Positions 6,121-11,074 of a stretch of 11,074 nucleotides of DNA are shown in pieces; position 1 is the stretch's first letter; each line of letters begins with the position of its first letter. The notes beneath the pieces are model-generated. The model ran no database searches. It saw nothing but the letters and a program-made list of their open reading frames with translations, and was not told the origin of the DNA. This stretch comes from an uncultured Bacilli bacterium (lineage in GTDB: Bacteria > Bacillota_I > Bacilli_A > RF39 > UBA660): positions 1-11,074 of the forward strand of contig CANRLB010000033.1 of the NCBI GenBank assembly GCA_947631365.1, in the 5' to 3' direction. Both the position numbers and the translations under genes were made by a program.

Positions 6121-7155
6121 ATGAGCAAAAAAGAGAACATCTTAAAAAGTAAATTAAGCATTTATGATATAATTGACTTCAATAATAATGATTTATGGTA
6201 TTCCGATTTAGAATTAGAAGAATTATTAAATGAAAATTTAATAGGATTTTCACTAAATGGATTGGCACTTAGAACTCGTTCAAAAGTTATAAAATCAAAG
6301 ATTTGTGATGTTCTAGGTTATCCTATCCCAAAATCATTTCTAAAAACACAACCTCGTTTTTATGGACAAAATTTTGATATTTATGTTCAAAAATCAAATA
6401 ATTTACAAATATGGAATGAAGATATAGATATAAACAGAAGATATGTTTTAATAAAAATAACCGAAAATGATATAATTGCAAAGGTTGTTGTAATATCAGG
6501 TTCTGACTTACAAAAGCTTGACACAACAGGAACATTAACTCAAAAATTTCAAGCAAGTATTGGTGAATGCAAATCTATTAGTGAACTTTTCTGTAATGAT
6601 ACTGATAATATTAAGAAAGTCTGTCCAAATAGTAATGCCTGTTGTAGTGGTAATCCCTGCAGTATACCAACACCTGAGAATTTACTACCTATAAATGCAA
6701 TTTTCGAAAATTTAAAGAATTTAATAGGTAAAGAGTTTGAATATATTGGAGAAGACCAAGAACGCAATAGAGGGGCAGCGCTCCATAAAATGATATGCCA
6801 ATCTCTGGGATATGAAAATTATCAAGATGATGGACAGTTTCCGGATATTCCTAATCAGCTTATAGAAATTAAGCTTCAAACTTCTCCAACTATAGATTTA
6901 GGATTGATATTACCCACATCTGAATCATTAGTTAAAAATATTTCTAAAAATTTTGAAATTAGACACTGTGACATTAGATACGTAATATTTGTAGCTCAAA
7001 AACAAGGGAACAAGTTAAAATTAACAAATCTTATTATTACAACAGGACAAGAATTCTTTAATAGATTTACACAATTTCAAGGAAAAGTTGTTAATAAAAA
7101 AATTCAAATTCCTTTACCCACAGATTTTTTCGAGACCAAATGCACTCCAAACTAA
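6121..7155 (+). CDS. Type II restriction endonuclease, PD-(D/E)XK type
   Basis: 344 residues numbered from ATG 6121. The C-terminal half carries a clear PD-(D/E)XK centre: PD at 241-242 and EIK at 249-251 (FPDIPNQLIEIKLQ), preceded by a helix with NRGAALHKMICQSLGY that fits the core helix before the motif. A cysteine cluster, Cys158, 168, 174, 175 and 180, lies just before the nuclease core and could bind zinc. The N-terminal 150 residues probably serve DNA recognition or dimerisation. The gene converges on a TaqI-like methyltransferase gene and overlaps its 3' end by 42 bp, the arrangement of a type II R-M pair. I do not recognise the specific endonuclease family and cannot predict the cut site. 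The gene has its own promoter and strong ribosome binding site, so its expression is set apart from the controller and methyltransferase genes. Confidence 0.75.
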   Translation: MSKKENILKSKLSIYDIIDFNNNDLWYSDLELEELLNENLIGFSLNGLALRTRSKVIKSKICDVLGYPIPKSFLKTQPRFYGQNFDIYVQKSNNLQIWNEDIDINRRYVLIKITENDIIAKVVVISGSDLQKLDTTGTLTQKFQASIGECKSISELFCNDTDNIKKVCPNSNACCSGNPCSIPTPENLLPINAIFENLKNLIGKEFEYIGEDQERNRGAALHKMICQSLGYENYQDDGQFPDIPNQLIEIKLQTSPTIDLGLILPTSESLVKNISKNFEIRHCDIRYVIFVAQKQGNKLKLTNLIITTGQEFFNRFTQFQGKVVNKKIQIPLPTDFFETKCTPN

Positions 7156-8778
7156 CTTATCTAAATAATTTTCAGAGTCAAAGTTTTCATCAGAGCTAAA
7201 ATAATATGTTTTGACTAAATCGACTATTTGTTTCGATATATCTGAATTAGGATTAGGTATTGGGAAATTGTTCACATACTGCGTAACGTATCTTCTTCTA
7301 CCTGCATATATTTTATTTTGACAATTAATGTCATAAAATTTTTCTATAAAAGTAGAATTTGCAATAGCTAAAATTAAAAATAACAAATCTGTATTTTGTG
7401 AATAATTATCATTTAAAACAATCCAGTAACAATCTCCATTAACTATTTTTCCAGAAAAATCGAGACTAAATACAGGTTTTTCAGCAATATCCGGGAAAAT
7501 GATTTTAGGTTTATTCCATAAATCAGCATTTTGTGGTACCCATATTTCATACCAGTTCCTTTTAGCTTCAATCAAATAGTTTCTACCATATAGTTGTTCA
7601 TAATGTTGCATTAGATAATCTTTTGTCTTTGGATATTTGTTTATATCAACACCTTTTGTTTTTCCGTCTATTACTTCGTGTGGATAGATAACACCATAAA
7701 TAACTTTATTATCTATGTTTTTATAACGTCTTGATATATGGTGAGTGTGCAAAGGTTTTAATAACTCAAATTTTTCTTTATTTTCATCATAATTAGCTAT
7801 TATAAAAACATTATCGGCACAAGTCTTAATACCAACTTTTATACTTGAAACATCTGAAAATCTATTCCACGTATGTTTTTTTACATTTTTGTTAAAATAT
7901 TGAGTTTCTTCGTTTGCCAATAACCATAAATCAGAATATTCCGTGTTTAATTGCCCCTTTTCAATTTCATAATTTTGATTATTGTACTGTATGATTTGTT
8001 TGTTTTGAAGAGACTGAAATATATCATTCGTCTTATTGTTAGCTAATTTTGTAGTTTCATATATTGAAGTATATGGCACTGTTTGCTTGCATATACTAAA
8101 AAGTTTTTTAAGCTTCATTACCAATATTACAGGTAATACTGCAGCATTAAAAAGTTTTGTGTCTCCCAAGTCATAGATTTCCTTTAAGTCATATCTGTTT
8201 AGAAGCTCTTTTCTTAAAACTTGTCCAGTTTTATTAGTTAAAAAGCTATTAGAAGTTATTATTCCAATACACCCATCTTCTTTGACAGTATTCTGAAGTA
8301 AGAGTAAAAATGCATGATACAAATCAATTTTACCTTTTAAGCAAGTCATTTTTTTAATTTTATTTAATATATTACTATCTAAATTTTGGGTTCTAACATA
8401 AGGTGGGTTTGAAATTATAATATCAAACTTTATGGTAGAAGATGTAATAAAATCAAAGAAATCTTTTTTTTCAAAATGAATCTTTTCATTAGGCAAATAT
8501 TGGTTAATGCGATTTCTTGCTTTAAAAACTTCGCATTCATTTATATCAATTCCATAAACATTTATATCAATATTTTTATTGAATTTATCTCGTATTTCTA
8601 GAATTATTGCTTCTATTAAAGCGCCATCACCAAGAGAAGGGTCAAAAATATTTATCGTGTCTTTATCAAGTGTCGTATGTTTTAGGATATTTCGAGCAAT
8701 AAATGTTGCTAAATCGCAAGGTGTATATACTGCCCCATTTCTTTTTATAGTAGATTCATCTAATAAATTCTGTACCAT
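7114..8778 (-). CDS. Type II N6-adenine DNA methyltransferase, TaqI-like gamma class
   Basis: 554 residues. In order: motif X GAVYTPCDLATFIA (15-28), motif I FDPSLGDGAL (45-54), motif II VYGIDIN (74-80) and catalytic motif IV SNPPY (123-127), then a long C-terminal target-recognition part (about 300-515) ending in the RRRYVTQYVNNFPIPNP segment typical of TaqI/PstI/BsuBI-like enzymes. This X-I-IV-TRD order is that of gamma-class adenine methyltransferases. It should methylate adenine in the site cut by the convergent endonuclease and so protect the host. At 554 residues it lacks a fused nuclease domain, so it is not a type IIG enzyme. Start: ATG 8778 has no Shine-Dalgarno; a perfect TATAAT lies where transcription would begin at the A of the ATG, so a leaderless mRNA is likely. 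It is 36 bp downstream of the controller gene on the same strand and may also be read from the controller promoter. Confidence 0.9.
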   Translation of the reverse strand: MVQNLLDESTIKRNGAVYTPCDLATFIARNILKHTTLDKDTINIFDPSLGDGALIEAIILEIRDKFNKNIDINVYGIDINECEVFKARNRINQYLPNEKIHFEKKDFFDFITSSTIKFDIIISNPPYVRTQNLDSNILNKIKKMTCLKGKIDLYHAFLLLLQNTVKEDGCIGIITSNSFLTNKTGQVLRKELLNRYDLKEIYDLGDTKLFNAAVLPVILVMKLKKLFSICKQTVPYTSIYETTKLANNKTNDIFQSLQNKQIIQYNNQNYEIEKGQLNTEYSDLWLLANEETQYFNKNVKKHTWNRFSDVSSIKVGIKTCADNVFIIANYDENKEKFELLKPLHTHHISRRYKNIDNKVIYGVIYPHEVIDGKTKGVDINKYPKTKDYLMQHYEQLYGRNYLIEAKRNWYEIWVPQNADLWNKPKIIFPDIAEKPVFSLDFSGKIVNGDCYWIVLNDNYSQNTDLLFLILAIANSTFIEKFYDINCQNKIYAGRRRYVTQYVNNFPIPNPNSDISKQIVDLVKTYYFSSDENFDSENYLDKLVWSAFGLEKICG

Positions 8779-8784
8779 AATTTT

Positions 8785-8790
8785 ATTATA
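8785..8790 (-). promoter_or_regulatory. -10 element giving a leaderless methyltransferase mRNA
   Basis: TATAAT on the minus strand occupies 8790-8785. With the usual 6-nt discriminator the transcript would start at 8778, the A of the start codon. The -35 (TTTATT at 8813-8808) is poor. No ribosome binding site lies before the ATG, which fits leaderless translation. Confidence 0.45.
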
Positions 8791-8814
8791 ATAAAAAATA
8801 TCAAATAAATAAAA

Positions 8815-9042
8815 CTATTTACATTCTTCTCCAAAATCAAACAAATCTTTCGCAGGGATTTCAAGAGCTTCTGCAAGTTTAAGTATCATTTTGAGGTTTG
8901 GAAATTTTTCGCCACGTTCAATTTTACCGATATAAGAAAGGTCGCAGTCCACTAACTCACAAAGTCTGCTTTTATTGTAGCCTTTGAGCTCGCGATATTT
9001 TGTAACATTTTGTGCAAATTTGCGACAATCATTCTCTATCAT
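8815..9042 (-). CDS. XRE-family controller (C) protein of the R-M system
   Basis: 75 residues from ATG 9042. A compact helix-turn-helix domain fills it: the YRELKGYNKSRLCELVDC segment (about 15-33) and recognition region DLSYIGKIERG (34-44), followed by PNLKMILKLAEALEI and a short FDFGEE tail. Size and layout match C proteins of type II R-M systems, which bind GACT-N3-AGTC boxes, activating and at high dose repressing their own promoter. Two such boxes lie directly upstream. A TTG at 9060 would extend the frame by six residues but sits next to the proximal box, leaving no room for a promoter; ATG 9042 is therefore preferred. CACAAT (minus strand 9054-9049) could be a -10 giving a leaderless transcript. 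It precedes the methyltransferase gene on the same strand, not the endonuclease gene. A generic XRE repressor is the alternative. Confidence 0.8.
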   Translation of the reverse strand: MIENDCRKFAQNVTKYRELKGYNKSRLCELVDCDLSYIGKIERGEKFPNLKMILKLAEALEIPAKDLFDFGEECK

Positions 9043-9060
9043 ACTAATATTGTGGTACAA

Positions 9061-9089
9061 TACTCTCAGTCTAGTATTGACTTACAGTC
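9061..9089 (-). promoter_or_regulatory. Tandem C-box operator of the controller gene
   Basis: Read on the minus strand, the distal box is GACTGTAAGTC (9089-9079), a perfect GACT-N3-AGTC palindrome. The proximal box is GACTGAGAGTA (9071-9061), matching 7 of 8 consensus positions. Centres are 18 bp apart, so the boxes lie on nearly the same DNA face. On the plus strand the same region shows direct repeats CAGTCTAGT at 9067-9075 and 9085-9093. This is the known signature of R-M controller proteins: a strong distal activating site and a weaker proximal repressing site. Confidence 0.75.
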
Positions 9090-9131
9090 TAGTTAGAGAA
9101 TTTTGTTACGTCTAAATCTGACATATATGTA

Positions 9132-9140
9132 TGCTATGAT
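9132..9140 (+). promoter_or_regulatory. Extended -10 promoter of the nuclease fragment gene
   Basis: TGC-TATGAT predicts a start near 9147 and a 14-nt leader to ATG 9161. It lies about 45 bp from the nearest C-box, so a divergent effect of the controller protein is possible but not shown. Confidence 0.45.
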
Positions 9141-9160
9141 GTTGGCAAAAAGAGGAACTT

Positions 9161-9364
9161 ATGCAAGAAGATAACTTAAAATTTTTAGAAAACTTTATCT
9201 GCAACAATAAAGAATTACAGCAGTTAGAAAAGATGTTTGAAAAATTCAATATTTTTGACTGTCTTAAACTGTCAAGGCAAGAAATTAGACATTCAAACTT
9301 TTTAGCTTGGTTGCTTGACCCAAAAGAAACGCATGGTTTGGGCGATTATTTTTTAAAAGAATAG
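9161..9364 (+). CDS. N-terminal fragment of a PD-(D/E)XK (PDDEXK_4-like) nuclease, frame broken
   Basis: 67 codons from ATG 9161, with AGAGG (9151-9155) 5 nt upstream, ending at TAG 9362-9364. The segment RQEIRHSNFLAWLLDPKE plus HGLGDYFLK is the hallmark start of PDDEXK_4-type nucleases of defence islands. The protein should go on, and it does in the -1 frame: KRIEDIFSANEKILKEL and about 20 further residues (to about 9450) read as the natural continuation before the similarity stops. The catalytic D...(E/D)xK residues, which lie further on in this family, are absent. The fragment is therefore catalytically dead whether or not the frame is recoded. A truncated pseudogene is most likely; its intact promoter and ribosome binding site suggest that the damage is recent. 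Confidence 0.6.
   Translation: MQEDNLKFLENFICNNKELQQLEKMFEKFNIFDCLKLSRQEIRHSNFLAWLLDPKETHGLGDYFLKE
9349..9358 (+). other. T6A4 run where the nuclease frame shifts by -1 (slippery-site-like)
   Basis: In the zero frame the codons are TAT TTT TTA AAA. Both T TTT TTA (9349-9355) and T TTA AAA (9352-9358) are correctly phased X XXY YYZ heptamers for -1 slippage. The -1 frame is open from 9319 and carries the rest of the reading frame to 11037. No strong downstream hairpin is apparent. Loss of one T from a T7 run is the simpler explanation. Confidence 0.5.
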
Positions 9365-9453
9365 AAGATATTTTTTCGGCAAATGAAAAGATACTAAAAG
9401 AATTAAATCCAATATCAACAGTATCAATAACCTACAAAAGAGAAGAATACAGT

Positions 9454-11037
9454 TTGCCAAGTCATAACAGATTCTTACATGTTGCTTGGAACAAAATTTA
9501 TTTGATAACCAAACAAGCTAAAAAATTGAAAATAGAATTAATGGCAAACTTTGTACCTATTGAAGTTAAAGAATGTACGCACATTTTTAATGATAAAAGC
9601 GGTAAAAAGCCATTGAAATATTATCTTGCGACATTGAAAAATGCTAGCGGAAAAATTGAAAAAGATGTTGAAATTTCAAATAATTCAAAATCTGATAATA
9701 AGCAATTTCAAACGGCATTAAATGAATCTTACAATGATTTTTCGATATATGCTAATGAAGCAGTATTTAAGGCTTTTATATCGGAATTTATATCGCCAAA
9801 AGTAGCTTCAACAGTTACTTTATATACAAATGCAGGAAGAACACCTGACGGCAATATTCTTTATGAAAATGCTTTAGTTAGACCAAACGAAATTATTTGG
9901 GCTGATAAAGACGGCTATATTAAAACAGGCGACAATACTTACGTTAAAATTGTTGAATCGACAAATTATCTGCCAAAACTTACAAAAAGCGAAAAAACAG
10001 GAACAGAAATTGCAAAAGATTTAATGCTAAATATTAAAGAGTCTTGGTCAAACAATGTTGTCTTACCTTTAATGGTATTAGGCAATATGGTTATGGCAAT
10101 TTTCTATGATGATTTTATCAAAAGATTTGGTGCACCGACATTGATTCTATATGGTAGTTCAGGGTCAGGTAAATCAACGCTTGTAATTGTAGGTTTAGCG
10201 ATATTTGGTCTTACAAAAGAAGCACTAACATCAGGCGGTTCAACGGCAAAAAGTAATGAGTTTTTCTGCTCAAAATATAATTGCTTAAATGTATGTATTG
10301 ATGATGTTAAGGCTGAAACACTTAAATCAAGCAACTTTATAACATTAGTAAAAGGTATGTATAAAGGCATACCTAGAACCAAAATGTTGCCTTATGGCAG
10401 AGGTGTTGAATATATTCACACTTGCAGTCCTTTAGCATATTCAACAAATGAAACTCTGCCTGATTTAAGAGAACTTATCAATAGATTGAATGTAGGCGGT
10501 AACTGCAAAAGAGATTATATCAATGAAGTAAAAATTGACAAATCAATATCAGAAATTTTGAAACTCATAATAATACCGCAAGAGATGAGAGAAAAAATTT
10601 CAAATGAATTAAAAAAAGTACACGAAAAGAAAAACGGCTATTCAAAAGATGTTAAAGCAAGTATTATCAAACAAATACAAGTTTTAGAAAACAGAATTGA
10701 AGAAGCATTTACCCTCAAACTGGACGGTAATATAACTCATGATTTTTGGAAAAGTCAAAATGATAAATGGCAAACTGAAAAAGATAAACTCAAAATTCAG
10801 TTAGATGAAATGGATAAGCTTGATAAAGAATTTTACGAGAAAGCCGACATCCTGCTTGGGTTTACGGATAATGCGTATGAATATTTTTCAAAAGGAAATA
10901 TTAAACAAAAAAGAAAAATTTTAGAAATAATATCAGAAGAAATAACATACAAAGATAAGAATTTTAACATAAAACTTAAACCGATTTTTCAAACAATATG
11001 TAAAGAAACACATGGTTTGATTATTTGGATCACTTAG
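9454..11037 (+). CDS. Chimeric reading frame: DUF927-like P-loop NTPase joined to serine recombinase C-terminus
   Basis: This frame is open from 9319 to a TAG at 11035-11037. TTG 9454 is only the first nominal start; ATG 9541 is another, and neither has a clear ribosome binding site. After the tail of the nuclease fragment, a DUF927-like protein begins (certain from about 9541): a 180-residue N-terminal part, Walker A GSSGSGKST (10153-10179), an acidic Walker B-like VCIDD (Asp-Asp at 10300-10305), and STNETLPDLRELINRLN near its end. Such proteins are helicase- or primase-like NTPases of plasmids and integrative elements. At about 10498 the sequence changes abruptly into the tail of a large serine recombinase. 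Both parents are truncated, so the product is probably not functional as either enzyme, though the frame is clean for over 500 codons. A deletion that fused two mobile-element genes in frame is my reading. Confidence 0.65.
   Translation: MPSHNRFLHVAWNKIYLITKQAKKLKIELMANFVPIEVKECTHIFNDKSGKKPLKYYLATLKNASGKIEKDVEISNNSKSDNKQFQTALNESYNDFSIYANEAVFKAFISEFISPKVASTVTLYTNAGRTPDGNILYENALVRPNEIIWADKDGYIKTGDNTYVKIVESTNYLPKLTKSEKTGTEIAKDLMLNIKESWSNNVVLPLMVLGNMVMAIFYDDFIKRFGAPTLILYGSSGSGKSTLVIVGLAIFGLTKEALTSGGSTAKSNEFFCSKYNCLNVCIDDVKAETLKSSNFITLVKGMYKGIPRTKMLPYGRGVEYIHTCSPLAYSTNETLPDLRELINRLNVGGNCKRDYINEVKIDKSISEILKLIIIPQEMREKISNELKKVHEKKNGYSKDVKASIIKQIQVLENRIEEAFTLKLDGNITHDFWKSQNDKWQTEKDKLKIQLDEMDKLDKEFYEKADILLGFTDNAYEYFSKGNIKQKRKILEIISEEITYKDKNFNIKLKPIFQTICKETHGLIIWIT
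10498..11037 (+). other. C-terminal remnant of a large serine recombinase
   Basis: From GGNCKRDYINE onward (10495-10527) the frame has the typical order of large serine recombinases: the end of the zinc-ribbon segment, an ISEILK and IPQEM region, a coiled coil (ENRIEEAFTLKLDGNIT, DEMDKLDKEFYEKADILL), then a YFSKGNIKQKRKILEIISEEITY motif and a final PIF. The catalytic N-terminal domain with the active serine and most of the zinc ribbon are missing, so it cannot recombine. A serine recombinase tail at this edge hints at an element boundary nearby. Confidence 0.65.
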
Positions 11038-11059
11038 TTTGAGTATTACTTCCCTCAGG

Positions 11060-11074
11060 CTGGAAACGAACCAG
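11060..11074 (+). other. Hairpin cut by the window edge
   Basis: CTGG (11060-11063), a 7-nt AAACGAA loop and CCAG (11071-11074) pair perfectly up to the last base, and a G at 11059 could extend the stem if a C follows outside the window. It sits 22 nt after the recombinase stop codon and may be a terminator stem or part of an attachment site; the missing right flank prevents a decision. Confidence 0.3.

Noticed and set aside
7114..9060. Type I R-M or a larger multi-gene system (BREX, DISARM) suggested by methyltransferases plus an ATPase
   Set aside because: No specificity subunit, helicase/translocase or other signature gene is present; the methyltransferase at 7114-8778 pairs with a PD-EIK endonuclease, which fits type II.
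8815..9364. XRE regulator with the small divergent frame at 9161 as a toxin-antitoxin pair
   Set aside because: The XRE protein has R-M controller boxes upstream, and the 9161 frame is recognisable as the start of a PDDEXK_4-like nuclease, not a small toxin.
1..11074. CRISPR array, tRNA or rRNA genes, complete insertion sequence
   Set aside because: No regularly spaced repeats, no cloverleaf-like segment and no intact transposase with terminal repeats were seen on either strand.

Overview
This is an AT-rich, accessory-type bacterial window from a low-GC bacterium with strong GGAGG-type ribosome binding sites, TGN-TATnnT (extended -10) promoters and the standard genetic code. A gut Firmicute or Gastranaerophilales-like host would fit, but the sequence does not settle the taxon. 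The first 116 bases are the 3' end of a protein gene with about 40% G+C (hand count), visibly richer than the rest, so the host chromosome or an older backbone may lie to the left.

Layout, left to right. (1) 1-1017: end of the flanking gene, a gene-poor AT-rich stretch with two inverted repeats, a small hypothetical gene on the minus strand (509-748) and two gene scraps. (2) 1018-1734: an orphan N6-adenine methyltransferase-like protein with an intact SAM-binding motif but no recognisable NPPY catalytic motif. (3) 1810-5332: an overlapping two-gene operon, a pore-loop AAA+ ATPase followed by a subtilisin-like (S8) serine protease with all catalytic residues. It looks like an ATP-dependent protease machine and probably a defence system. 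(4) 5333-5896 (minus): a short tyrosine recombinase whose stop codon directly abuts the protease stop codon. (5) 6121-9089: a complete restriction-modification cassette, consisting of a PD-(D/E)XK endonuclease (plus), a convergent TaqI-like gamma-class N6-adenine methyltransferase (minus), and an XRE-type controller protein (minus) preceded by two GACT-N3-AGTC C-boxes. (6) 9161-11037: a patchwork reading frame joining the N-terminus of a PD-(D/E)XK (PDDEXK_4-like) nuclease, a DUF927-like P-loop NTPase and the C-terminal tail of a large serine recombinase, with a -1 frame change at a T6A4 run.

Together this reads as a defence island inside or beside a mobile element: two candidate defence modules (ATPase/protease and type II R-M), two recombinase traces, and eroded or fused element genes at the right edge. 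The best-supported regulatory picture is the C-box controller acting on its own gene and the methyltransferase behind it, while the endonuclease has a separate promoter without C-boxes. Three genes (ATPase, endonuclease, nuclease fragment) share the same promoter layout: a TGN extended -10, a 14-15 nt leader, and a strong Shine-Dalgarno.
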